Positions 1-6,435 of a stretch of DNA of 6,880 nt are shown in pieces. Source of the stretch: Verrucomicrobiota bacterium (GTDB taxonomy: Bacteria > Verrucomicrobiota > Verrucomicrobiia > Opitutales > Opitutaceae); assembly GCA_023386835.1 (NCBI GenBank), contig JAEWIY010000218.1:1-6880 (forward strand), read 5' to 3'. The number at the start of each line of letters is the position of its first letter. Within the stretch, counting starts at the first letter, position 1. A model generated the notes under the pieces. The model had not been told where the DNA came from, made no database searches, and saw only the letters and a list, made by a program, of their open reading frames with translations. The position numbers were made by a program, and so were the translations under genes.

Positions 1-204
1 GTTTTGTTGATCCGATTGGCTTTGCTGCGAGGGATCGCCATCCGCTTCGGACTTCTCGCTCGAATCGTTTTTCTCGGACTCGCCTTCCTGAGACTTGGAT
101 TGGTTTTGGTCGGATGAACGGTCGCCCTGTTGAGATTGCTTCTGCTGGTCCTGTTCGGGGTTCGATTGATCTTGCTGCTGCGGATCCGGCTGCTCCTGGG
201 ATTC
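1..204 (-). other. Low-complexity Gln/Ser/Asp/Glu-rich coding segment of the BatB-like gene
   Basis: This segment encodes residues about 474-541 of the BatB-like protein. It consists almost entirely of Gln, Ser, Asp, Glu, Lys, Asn and Pro, with many QQ, QS and DQ pairs. It has no hydrophobic core and is probably a disordered linker or tail, as is common after the TPR region of BatB/BatC-type proteins. The repetition is at the amino-acid level; I see no exact DNA repeat unit. The segment continues past the window edge, so its full length is unknown. Confidence 0.6.
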
Positions 205-1623
205 CGGCGGCAGCATGCCTTCGAGCTGCTCGCGCAGTTTCGGCCAGTCGGCGGCCTTCGGGTCCTGTTTTTCACCGGCCTCAACGGCGGCCAAGGCATC
301 CCGAATCGCGCCCGGCTCGGGGTTTTGTTGAGCGCCGAGCATGCGCTCGCCGTAGGTCACTGTCGTTTGTGCGAGCTCGGCGAGATTACTTGCGGACAAT
401 GAGGGCTGCGCGGCCAGACGGCCGACGGTTTCGGCCAGCGGCGCGGCGAAAGGGTTGGCCTGAGGCTCGCTCGCTGGCGCCGCCATGGAGATCGGCGCAG
501 TCGCCAGCCCGCAGGTGAACAGCGCGAGGAGGGTGAGGGAGCGCACCAAGGCTTGGGTTGGTGGAGCGGGGCGCTGCGGAGAGGTTGCAGTAAGGCGCAT
601 GGCGCGGGAGTGGGGATGCACCGGGAACTCGCGCCAGTAACTGGCCAAGAGGAGCAGCAAGGCCGGCGCCAACGCCCATTGGAAACGTTCCACGCGCCGC
701 ACACGGCTGGTCTCGGCGAATTCGCCCTGCCGACCGGCTTCGACCGTTTGCTCCAGCAGGCTGGCCAAATCCACCCAACTGCTCGCATCGCGATACACCC
801 CTCCGGTGCGCTGGGCGAGTTCCTCCAGCGTGTTTGGGTTCAGGCGCGAAAGCACCACGGCTCCGCGCTCGTCCTTAACAAAACCCCCGCTGCTGTCCGG
901 CAGCATTGCGCCTTGCGCCGTGCCGACGCCCAGGCTGAGCACCTTCACGCTGCGTTCACGCAACGTCGTCGCGAGCTTCTCCCAATCCTCGACGGTCGAT
1001 TCTCCATCGCTCAGCACGATCAGAAACCGATCCGCGTCGGTGCCCTCGCTGAAGGCGTCGAGTGCCGTCTGCAGGAGGGCGGCGTAATTCGTGCCACCTT
1101 CCGGAAGAAAGTCGGGATCGAGTGCGGGCAGGAACTCGCGCAGGATTTCGTAATCGGCGCTGAGCGGGCTCTGCAGGAAGGCGGTGCCGGCAAAAACGAT
1201 CAACCCGACGCGCTCGCCCTCGAGTCGCTCAAGCAGGCTTGTGATGAGGAGCTTCGCCCGATCCAGGCGCGACGGCGCCACGTCCGGCGCCAACATCGAG
1301 CGCGAGAGGTCAACCGCGATCAGGATTTCGCGCGACTGATCGAAAACCTGTTCCTCCAACTCTCCCCACTGCGGGCGGGCCAGCGCCACGGCGACAAATG
1401 CGAGTCCGAGCCAAAGCAACCAGCGCGCGCGACGATGCGACGGCCGGGCGACCGCCATGCTGCTTAACAACGAAAGCTGACCGTGGGCGGCCTCGGCCCG
1501 CAGGACTTTGGGCAGATCGTCGCTGGTGCGTCGCGAACGTCGCATCAGCTCGGCCAGCGCACCCGCAAGCGGAATCACGACCAGCCACAACAGGTGGGGC
1601 CAATGGAAACTCACCGAGTTCAT
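1..1623 (-). CDS. BatB-like VWA-domain membrane protein with TPR-like and Gln-rich C-terminal region (3' end off window)
   Basis: This is an aerotolerance-type von Willebrand factor A protein. The frame is open for all 541 codons from the ATG at 1623 to the left edge, so the C-terminus is missing. I see two N-terminal membrane segments (about residues 8-24 and 67-81). The VWA domain (about 100-290) has a complete MIDAS: DLSRS at 105-109, Thr178 in GGTN, and SDGE at 205-208. A third membrane segment lies near 316-328 and a fourth at 362-381. Residues 382-472 are helical and may be the remnant of a TPR region. From about 474 the chain is a Gln/Ser/Asp/Glu-rich low-complexity tail. Arg-rich loops after the first segment and before the fourth suggest, by the positive-inside rule, that the VWA domain and tail are periplasmic. 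The start codon overlaps the upstream batA-like stop as ATGA, which implies translational coupling. Family knowledge links such proteins to envelope stress and MoxR; the exact role here is inferred. Confidence 0.9.
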   Translation of the reverse strand, partial: MNSVSFHWPHLLWLVVIPLAGALAELMRRSRRTSDDLPKVLRAEAAHGQLSLLSSMAVARPSHRRARWLLWLGLAFVAVALARPQWGELEEQVFDQSREILIAVDLSRSMLAPDVAPSRLDRAKLLITSLLERLEGERVGLIVFAGTAFLQSPLSADYEILREFLPALDPDFLPEGGTNYAALLQTALDAFSEGTDADRFLIVLSDGESTVEDWEKLATTLRERSVKVLSLGVGTAQGAMLPDSSGGFVKDERGAVVLSRLNPNTLEELAQRTGGVYRDASSWVDLASLLEQTVEAGRQGEFAETSRVRRVERFQWALAPALLLLLASYWREFPVHPHSRAMRLTATSPQRPAPPTQALVRSLTLLALFTCGLATAPISMAAPASEPQANPFAAPLAETVGRLAAQPSLSASNLAELAQTTVTYGERMLGAQQNPEPGAIRDALAAVEAGEKQDPKAADWPKLREQLEGMLPPESQEQPDPQQQDQSNPEQDQQKQSQQGDRSSDQNQSKSQEGESEKNDSSEKSEADGDPSQQSQSDQQN

Positions 1624-2675
1624 GCCGGCACAGGTTGCGAGGTGGCCTTGGGCCGGTTCTGCGTTTGCGTCATGGCGAGTAGCGCGGCGAGCAACAGCGC
1701 GGCGGCACCAGGTCCGGCGAACCACACGAACAGCTCGTTTGCCAGCAGGAAGGACTTGGCCTGGAACTCGATTTTTTGCGCTTCGTCGATTGCCGCATAG
1801 GCGCGCTCGATCGTGCGACCGTCATCGGCACGGAAGTACTTGCCGCCGGTCATGGCTGAGATTTCGCGCAAGGTATTTTCGTCGAGGTCCGACATCACGT
1901 GCCGGTATCCCAAGGTCCGCCCCGTCTCCGGGTCCTTCACGGGAAATGGCACGAACCCATCGCGGCCGGCGCCGATGGTATAGACCGGGATGGAGCGGTT
2001 TTTCGCGATGTCCGCGGCCTGCAGCGGCGCGAGGCTCCCGCGGTTGTTGGCGCCGTCGGTGAGAAGAATGACGAACGCTCCCTGGCGCTGGGTGCCCTGC
2101 TCGCGACCGGCCTGCTCCAATCGGGACAACGCGACCCCGAGCCCGTCGCCGATCGCCGTGCCGTCCTCGATCAGGTTGATGCGCAAGCGCTCGATCTGCT
2201 GCTCCAGCCAACGATGATCAAACGTCAGCGGTGCGAGCGTGTACGCACGGCCGGCAAAGACGACGATGCCGATACGATCGCTGGTTCGGTCCTGAATGAA
2301 GGACTGGATGACCGGCTTGATCGCCTGAAGCCGGTTGAGGCGCTGGCCGCCGCGCTCGAAGTCTTCGGCCAGCATCGAGCCGGAAAGGTCGATCGCGAGG
2401 ATGATATCGTAACCTTGGGAACGCACTTCGCGCCGATCCTCCACGCGTTGTGGACGCGCCAGCCCGAAGACGATCAGGATGAGGCCCAACACGACGAGTC
2501 CGGCGGGCCAACGCGACGGGTTGACCAGCGTGGCACGATGCCAATGAGTCGCGAAGGGCACAACGAGCACCGGCAGCTTGCGCCGGCGTCGGACCAGCAC
2601 GGCGACGGGAATGAGCAGGAGCGCCAGCAACCACGCCGGACTCGCCAGAACCCATCCGTTCCATCCCAGTGTCAT
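1620..2675 (-). CDS. BatA-like VWA-domain membrane protein
   Basis: This is a complete von Willebrand factor A protein of the Bat type, 351 residues from the ATG at 2675. Membrane segments lie at about 10-28 and 58-72, separated by an Arg-rich loop (RRRRK at 29-33), and a C-terminal one at about 315-334. The VWA domain (about 88-295) carries a full MIDAS: DLSGS at 96-100, Thr173 in EDGT, and TDG at 206-208. The positive loop after the first segment suggests a periplasmic VWA domain held by membrane segments at both ends. A TTG two codons upstream (2681-2679) directly abuts the DUF58 stop and could be used instead. I prefer the ATG because neither has a visible Shine-Dalgarno site. The gene sits between DUF58 and the BatB-like gene and overlaps the latter by ATGA. 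Membership of the MoxR-associated Bat operon is clear; its ligand is unknown. Confidence 0.93.
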   Translation of the reverse strand: MTLGWNGWVLASPAWLLALLLIPVAVLVRRRRKLPVLVVPFATHWHRATLVNPSRWPAGLVVLGLILIVFGLARPQRVEDRREVRSQGYDIILAIDLSGSMLAEDFERGGQRLNRLQAIKPVIQSFIQDRTSDRIGIVVFAGRAYTLAPLTFDHRWLEQQIERLRINLIEDGTAIGDGLGVALSRLEQAGREQGTQRQGAFVILLTDGANNRGSLAPLQAADIAKNRSIPVYTIGAGRDGFVPFPVKDPETGRTLGYRHVMSDLDENTLREISAMTGGKYFRADDGRTIERAYAAIDEAQKIEFQAKSFLLANELFVWFAGPGAAALLLAALLAMTQTQNRPKATSQPVPA

Positions 2676-2681
2676 GGCCAA

Positions 2682-3587
2682 TCAGGCGGCCCGCTGCCGC
2701 GCGTGGAAGAAGCGCACGAGCGCTTCAAGACAGTCTTCCTCCGTGCTGAAAACCAGTCGGCTGAGTGGATCGGGAAAGAGGTCGCGCCACGCTTGTTCGC
2801 GAGACTCACGCCAAGCCGTGTGGGCGGCGCGCTCTGCGCTCGACCCTTCCAAGGTGACGAGTTGACCGCTCACCGGGTCGTAGGCAGCGAACCGTCCGCG
2901 CGCGGGCAGTTCACGTTCCCACGGATCGTCCACGCGAAAACCCATAGGTTGGTAACGACGGGTCATGACCGCCCAACCATCGGGAGCCGGGCGCGGCGGA
3001 AAGTCACCCAGCCAGATCAGGATCGAGTGCCGCGGCGCCGCCTTGCTCAGCAATTTCCAGGGAATCTCGGGCGTCACTGTGGTAGCGGACTTCAAGTCGG
3101 GCGGGGCGCTGCCCACCAGTGTTGCGGCAGTGTGCAAGATCGAGCCGCGCCCGCGTACCGGTTCGTGGAACGAAAAACCGTCGGGCCGGACGTGCACGCT
3201 GCCAACGCGGTCGCGATTGACGGCGCCGAGCATCATCACGAGGCCAGCGAGTTCGAGCAGCGCTTCCCGCTTCGTTCGCGCGCCGGAGCCGAACTGCAAA
3301 CTTGGTGAGTCTTCGAACACCACGAGGAACGTGATTTCGCGCTCTTCGACGAACTTCTTGCGGTAGGGCTCGCCCAGCCGCGCGGTCACGTTCCAGTCGA
3401 TGTCGCGAACGTCATCGCCGAATTCGTAACGGACGACCTGATCGAACTCCATGCCCCGTCCGCGGAAGGCGGACCGGTATTCACCACTGAGCACGTTTTC
3501 GACGGCGTGCCGCACGCGCCACTCCAACCGCCGGAGAAGCGCGAGAGAGGACGACGAGGTGGACGAGCCGGTGGGAAGTAGCGTCAT
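2682..3587 (-). CDS. DUF58 domain-containing protein, MoxR-associated
   Basis: This 301-residue protein shows the DUF58 signature: an S-G-E-Y segment at 34-37, the FRGRGMEFD stretch at 41-49, and YEFGDDVRDIDW at 54-65, followed by a R-x-x-x-E-R-E-I region at about 76-85. DUF58 proteins have a VWA-like fold and are encoded next to MoxR ATPases, but the biochemical role is not established. At the position where many members have D-x-S-x-S, this one reads E-D-S-P-S (92-96), so the first Asp is replaced by Glu. No membrane segment or signal peptide is evident, which suggests a cytoplasmic protein. The start is fixed: an in-frame TGA lies four codons upstream at 3599-3597, with no other start codon between. 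Its stop is followed at once by the batA-like gene, so the two are surely co-transcribed. Residues past 180 are less typical and I cannot assign motifs there. Confidence 0.92.
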   Translation of the reverse strand: MTLLPTGSSTSSSSLALLRRLEWRVRHAVENVLSGEYRSAFRGRGMEFDQVVRYEFGDDVRDIDWNVTARLGEPYRKKFVEEREITFLVVFEDSPSLQFGSGARTKREALLELAGLVMMLGAVNRDRVGSVHVRPDGFSFHEPVRGRGSILHTAATLVGSAPPDLKSATTVTPEIPWKLLSKAAPRHSILIWLGDFPPRPAPDGWAVMTRRYQPMGFRVDDPWERELPARGRFAAYDPVSGQLVTLEGSSAERAAHTAWRESREQAWRDLFPDPLSRLVFSTEEDCLEALVRFFHARQRAA

Positions 3588-3682
3588 CGGTCCGGTTCAA
3601 CCTGAGCGACGCCCGCAGACCAAGCCGCGGGTTGGTGTGTGGCCCGGCCCGGATTTGGGATGTGTTGATCAGAGTTCAGCAT
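3584..3682 (-). CDS. Possible 32-codon mini-ORF between moxR and DUF58
   Basis: An ATG two bases past the moxR stop opens a 32-codon frame. Its TGA overlaps the DUF58 start as ATGA. The product begins MLNSDQHIPN and is rich in Pro, Ala and Gln, with no membrane segment or motif I recognise. No Shine-Dalgarno site is visible. It would close the only real gap in an otherwise tightly packed operon, and could act as a coupling leader rather than give a stable protein. A frame of this length in GC-rich DNA often arises by chance, so confidence is low. Confidence 0.15.
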   Translation of the reverse strand: MLNSDQHIPNPGRATHQPAAWSAGVAQVEPDR

Positions 3683-3684
3683 GG

Positions 3685-4650
3685 TCAGACCGCCGCCGGT
3701 ACGGGGGTTTTGTCGATCAGCTCGCTGATGATCTTGTCTGCCGTCTGCTCGGCGGCTTCGGCTTCGTACGTCAGGCCGATTCGATGCCGCAGCACGTCGA
3801 GTGCGACGTCCTGCAGACTCGACGGACTCACGTAGTCGCTGCCACGCAACCAGGCGAGCGCGCGGCTGGCTTGGTAAAGGGCGAGCGAAGCGCGCGGAGA
3901 CGCTCCAAACGACAGGAGCCTGAACCCCTTCGAATCGGCCACGGTGAGGGCGCGTGTTCCCCGGACCAGCGCGAGGATGTACGCCTGGATCTCGGGCGCG
4001 AGGTGCACGCGGTCGACCTCGAGGCGGAGGGCCAGCAACTCCTCACCCGTGGAAGCCGGCTGAAGCGCGGGAGACGAGGTGACTTGGCCCCAGCGCTGCA
4101 TCATCAGCGCCTCTTCGTCCGCGGACGGATAGTCGACGATCAACTTGAACAAGAACCGATCGACCTGCGCCTCGGGCAACGCGTAGGTGCCTTCCTGTTC
4201 CACCGGGTTCTGCGTGGCCATGACGAAGAACGGCTTGGGCAGCAGGTGCGTCTGGCCGCCGATCGTGACCTGCCGTTCCTGCATCGCCTCCAACAGCGCA
4301 CTCTGGACCTTGGCCGGAGCGCGGTTGATCTCATCGGCCAGCACCAGATTGGCAAAGATGGGCCCACGGTGCGGCGAGAACTCGCCGGTCTTGGGCTGGA
4401 AGATCATCGTGCCCACGACATCGCTTGGCAGCAGGTCGGGCGTGAACTGGATGCGTTCAAATTGCACGCCCAAGGCGGTCCCGAGCGATTTGATGAGCAA
4501 GGTTTTCGCCAAGCCCGGCATGCCCTCGAGCAGAACATGACCGTTGGCCAGGAGCGCGACCAGCAGGCGCTCCACGATGGCGTCCTGGCCAATGACGGCC
4601 TTGCCGATTTCGCTACGCAGCTTCTGCGACCAAGTGGGACCGTTCGTCAT
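3685..4650 (-). CDS. MoxR family AAA+ ATPase
   Basis: This is a complete 321-residue AAA+ ATPase of the MoxR family, a group thought to act as ATP-driven chaperones that mature VWA-domain partner proteins. Visible motifs are Walker A GMPGLAKT (43-50), Walker B LVLADEIN (102-109), sensor 1 ATQNP (145-149), an EAQVDRF box with the likely arginine finger (160-166), and the sensor 2 region GASPRAS (249-255). The length is normal for the family. The protein has no signal peptide, so it should be cytoplasmic. The start is well defined: an in-frame TGA lies four codons upstream (4662-4660) with no alternative start between. It is the first gene of the DUF58-batA-batB cluster. The genus-level subfamily (for example APE2220 or MRP) cannot be settled by eye. 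Confidence 0.96.
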   Translation of the reverse strand: MTNGPTWSQKLRSEIGKAVIGQDAIVERLLVALLANGHVLLEGMPGLAKTLLIKSLGTALGVQFERIQFTPDLLPSDVVGTMIFQPKTGEFSPHRGPIFANLVLADEINRAPAKVQSALLEAMQERQVTIGGQTHLLPKPFFVMATQNPVEQEGTYALPEAQVDRFLFKLIVDYPSADEEALMMQRWGQVTSSPALQPASTGEELLALRLEVDRVHLAPEIQAYILALVRGTRALTVADSKGFRLLSFGASPRASLALYQASRALAWLRGSDYVSPSSLQDVALDVLRHRIGLTYEAEAAEQTADKIISELIDKTPVPAAV

Positions 4651-4713
4651 ACAGCGGTGTCAGGAAGAAATGGTGGGACTCGCTTGCACCAGCAGAGTTT
4701 CGCGGAGAAAAAA
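4651..4713. promoter_or_regulatory. Divergent intergenic region between moxR and the release-factor-like gene
   Basis: These 63 bases separate two divergently transcribed genes, so promoters for both the Bat operon and the release-factor-like gene must lie here or reach into the neighbouring coding ends. I could not find a convincing -35/-10 pair on either strand. A TTGCAC at 4684-4689 resembles a -35 box but lacks a matching -10 at the right distance. No Shine-Dalgarno site is visible in front of moxR. Confidence 0.4.
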
Positions 4714-4723
4714 GTGCCGCGGA
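4699..4723 (+). promoter_or_regulatory. Potential stem-loop over the translation start of the release-factor-like gene
   Basis: Bases 4699-4705 (TTCGCGG) can pair with 4717-4723 (CCGCGGA), with one G-U wobble and an 11-base A-rich loop. The stem holds the first two bases of the GGAG site, and the loop holds the GTG start. Such a fold could limit ribosome access. The stem is only seven pairs, so it may be coincidental. Confidence 0.25.
4704..4707 (+). promoter_or_regulatory. Ribosome binding site of the release-factor-like gene
   Basis: GGAG lies six bases before a GTG at 4714, an ideal spacing, but fifteen bases before the in-frame ATG at 4723. This favours the GTG start. It is the only clear Shine-Dalgarno site I see in the window, and it partly overlaps a potential stem-loop. 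Confidence 0.5.
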
Positions 4724-5115
4724 TGGTTTTACCAACCCAAATCGAGCAACGCCTAGCCGCCTTGGGGGTGTCCGTGGCGGAAGTCGAAGAGCAGTTCACG
4801 CGCGGACGTGGGCCGGGCGGGCAGAAAATCAACAAGACCTCGTCGACCGTGGTGCTGCGACATTTGCCAACAGGAACGGAAGTTCGCTGCCAGGCCGAGC
4901 GATCCCAATCCGCGAACCGCGAACGGGCGTGGGAGCAGCTTTGTGAGCGGCTGGAGGAGCAGCGAAGGTCGCGGACGCAGGCGCTGCAACAAGCGCGAGA
5001 AAAGGAACGGCGGCGGAAGCGTCCCAAGTCAGCCGCGCAGAAACGCCGGATGGTGGAAGAAAAGCGGCGGCGTGCTCGTGTGAAATCCAGGCGAGGACGC
5101 GTCAGCGATTCCTGA
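4714..5115 (+). CDS. Release-factor-like ribosome-rescue protein with GGQ motif
   Basis: This is a 133-residue class I release-factor-like protein. The core holds GRGPGGQ (31-37), which supplies the GGQ that triggers peptidyl-tRNA hydrolysis in the ribosome. It is followed by KINKTSS and the TGTEVRCQAERSQSANR stretch typical of the RF-1 domain. There is no codon-recognition domain, so it should not read stop codons. The last 37 residues or so are very rich in Lys and Arg, as in ArfB/ICT1 tails that enter the mRNA channel. The core looks closer to the MTRFR (C12orf65) group than to ArfB, which implies rescue of stalled ribosomes or of peptidyl-tRNA on split large subunits. I chose the GTG at 4714 because of the well-spaced GGAG; the ATG at 4723 would shorten the protein by three residues. 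It is divergent from moxR, with no functional link evident. Confidence 0.88.
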   Translation: MPRMVLPTQIEQRLAALGVSVAEVEEQFTRGRGPGGQKINKTSSTVVLRHLPTGTEVRCQAERSQSANRERAWEQLCERLEEQRRSRTQALQQAREKERRRKRPKSAAQKRRMVEEKRRRARVKSRRGRVSDS

Positions 5116-5166
5116 CGCGGTGGAACAGACGACGGCTGGGGTCGGTCGCAGAACGACGTCACCCCA

Positions 5167-5592
5167 ATGCCCGATCGAACTCATGCTCGTCTCCTGCTCC
5201 TTTCGGTCGGCGCGGCCCTTTTGATCGGTGTTCCTTCTGGTTGCCGGACAGCTGCACCGCACGATCCTCGCGTATCGTCGGAAGCCGGTGAACGGGCCCC
5301 AGCGATGGCCGAGGCCAAGGAGGTGAAGGTGCTCGTCGAATCGCAGCCAGCCGGAGGGCTGGTGGTGGTCGACGGGCGACCTGTCGGAACGGCGCCGCAT
5401 CTCGTCGCGGTGCCCGTGAACTCCCGCGGTTTCGTGCAGCGGCCTGTCTCGGTCCGGGTGCGGTTTGTGGACGAGCCGAGCACTCAACCGACTTCAACCG
5501 AGATGCGGTTGACACCACTGGAGCGTGCACCGGCGCGAATCAGCTTCACCCCCGCCGGTGCACGGCGACTGGGCGCACTAGGCGGCAGTTAA
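5167..5592 (+). CDS. Small exported, probable lipoprotein with PEGA-like motif
   Basis: This is a 141-residue protein. The N-terminus is a signal sequence: Arg4 and Arg8, then a hydrophobic run at 9-22, ending in VPSGC with Cys26 as the likely lipidation site. The lipobox is weak, with Pro at -3 where Leu, Val or Ile is usual, so cleavage by signal peptidase I is also possible. Residues about 52-82 match a PEGA-type beta motif (SQPAGGLVVVDGRPVGTAP at 59-77). Such motifs occur in surface or envelope proteins and may aid anchoring or protein contacts. No catalytic motif is present. No Shine-Dalgarno site precedes the ATG. It follows the release-factor-like gene after 51 bases in which I see no terminator, so read-through is possible. 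Specific function unknown. Confidence 0.8.
   Translation: MPDRTHARLLLLSVGAALLIGVPSGCRTAAPHDPRVSSEAGERAPAMAEAKEVKVLVESQPAGGLVVVDGRPVGTAPHLVAVPVNSRGFVQRPVSVRVRFVDEPSTQPTSTEMRLTPLERAPARISFTPAGARRLGALGGS
5524..5564. repeat. 12-bp perfect inverted repeat near the convergent gene ends
   Basis: CGTGCACCGGCG at 5524-5535 is the exact reverse complement of 5553-5564, with a 17-base loop. It lies inside the lipoprotein gene, ending 28 bases before its stop, and close to the end of the converging MOSC gene. A GC-rich stem here could slow polymerase from either direction or protect the mRNA 3' end. No run of T follows on either strand, so it is not a standard intrinsic terminator. Confidence 0.5.
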
Positions 5593-5604
5593 CGCAGGTG
5601 TAAT

Positions 5605-6435
5605 TCAGCGGGCGACGACCGGGTCGCCGACGCGGATTTGGCCCCGTTTGGTGACGTTGATCGCATTGCGACCAAAATTCACGTCCTGCGGTTTGGCGGG
5701 ATCACGGCGATAACGGGCGAGCGTCTGCAGCGGTTCCCGATGACGAGCGCCCGTCAACTGGTCCGTCGTCACCATCACGCAACGCGCGCAAGGCGTCGCG
5801 GGTTGGATGAGGACCTCGCCGATACGGATTTCCGTCCAAGTGTCCTCCGCGTGCGGCTCGCCTCCTCCGATCACCACGTTGGGCCGGAACCGGTTCATCG
5901 GCACAGGCTCTGCTCCGTTGGCGCTGAGGCGCTCGTTGAGCAGGGCGAGGGACGCTTCGGTGAGAACTAACAAGGGATACGCGTCCGCGAAACCCACCTG
6001 ATCTGCATTCGATCGACGCACCGGACGCTGAAAGTCTGCAGCGGTGCGCACGAGTCGCACGCGACGCCCCAGGAGCGTGCTGAACCAATCGGCAGCTGCG
6101 TCGCCGCAATCGTCGGAGTGGAGTCCAGCGTCACCCCAGACTTGAACTTGGCGCGGAGCGGCTTCCGGCGAAGCTCGAGGCACCTGTAGGACACCGAGTT
6201 GTTCGTGCTGCAGCGTCAGATGGGTCGGATTGAGCGCGGTGGCAACGGTGGCCAGAGCCGGGTCGCTTCGTTGGGTGACGGCCAGACCCTGTTCGTCCAC
6301 AACCAAAAAACGCCGATCGGCCACCGCGCCGAATGGGTCGAACTCAAGAACGTCGACAGCGATCCCACGGCAGCTCTTCACCGGGTAGACGTAAAGCTGG
6401 GTGACGTGCAGCGAGGGGCGGTGTGGAACGTTCAT
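5605..6435 (-). CDS. MOSC domain-containing protein, YcbX/mARC type
   Basis: This 276-residue protein has the N-terminal MOSC beta-barrel domain (about 10-125, opening with YVYPVKSCRG at 15-24 and RRFLVVDEQG at 41-50) and a MOSC domain (about 125-275). Later landmarks are FADAYPLLVLTEASL (149-163), MNRFRPNVVI (180-189) and PCARCVMVTTDQLTG (215-229). MOSC proteins bind molybdenum cofactor. In the mARC/YcbX group a Cys of this last motif ligates the metal, and Cys219 is the likely one here (Cys216 being the alternative). Such enzymes reduce N-hydroxylated compounds. E. coli YcbX has an added C-terminal ferredoxin domain, which is absent here, so electrons would have to come from separate proteins. 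The start overlaps the stop of the upstream rmuC-like gene as ATGA, which suggests co-expression. No signal peptide is seen. Substrate unknown. Confidence 0.93.
   Translation of the reverse strand: MNVPHRPSLHVTQLYVYPVKSCRGIAVDVLEFDPFGAVADRRFLVVDEQGLAVTQRSDPALATVATALNPTHLTLQHEQLGVLQVPRASPEAAPRQVQVWGDAGLHSDDCGDAAADWFSTLLGRRVRLVRTAADFQRPVRRSNADQVGFADAYPLLVLTEASLALLNERLSANGAEPVPMNRFRPNVVIGGGEPHAEDTWTEIRIGEVLIQPATPCARCVMVTTDQLTGARHREPLQTLARYRRDPAKPQDVNFGRNAINVTKRGQIRVGDPVVAR

Noticed and set aside
553..1467. Plus-strand open frame (304 codons) opposite the BatB-like gene
   Set aside because: The minus-strand frame here encodes a complete VWA domain with MIDAS residues. The plus-strand product has no recognisable motif and an antisense-like composition.
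1899..3308. Long plus-strand open frame (469 codons) opposite the batA-like and DUF58 genes
   Set aside because: It lies antisense to two genes with clear family motifs. Its translation is low in hydrophobic segments, rich in Arg/Gln/His and shows no motif. Long antisense frames are common in GC-rich DNA.
3620..3635. Near-palindrome CCAAGCCGCGGGTTGG between moxR and DUF58
   Set aside because: One mismatch, short arms and no T run. It is too weak to call an operator or terminator in GC-rich DNA.
4684..4689. TTGCAC as a -35 promoter element for the release-factor-like gene
   Set aside because: No acceptable -10 hexamer is present 16-18 bases downstream; the bases there are GA-rich.
3451..4713. 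Plus-strand open frame that runs in frame into the release-factor-like gene, suggesting a 554-residue protein
   Set aside because: All of the part before about 4651 is antisense to moxR and DUF58. Only the last 130 residues or so match a known family, and a good ribosome site marks a separate start at 4714.
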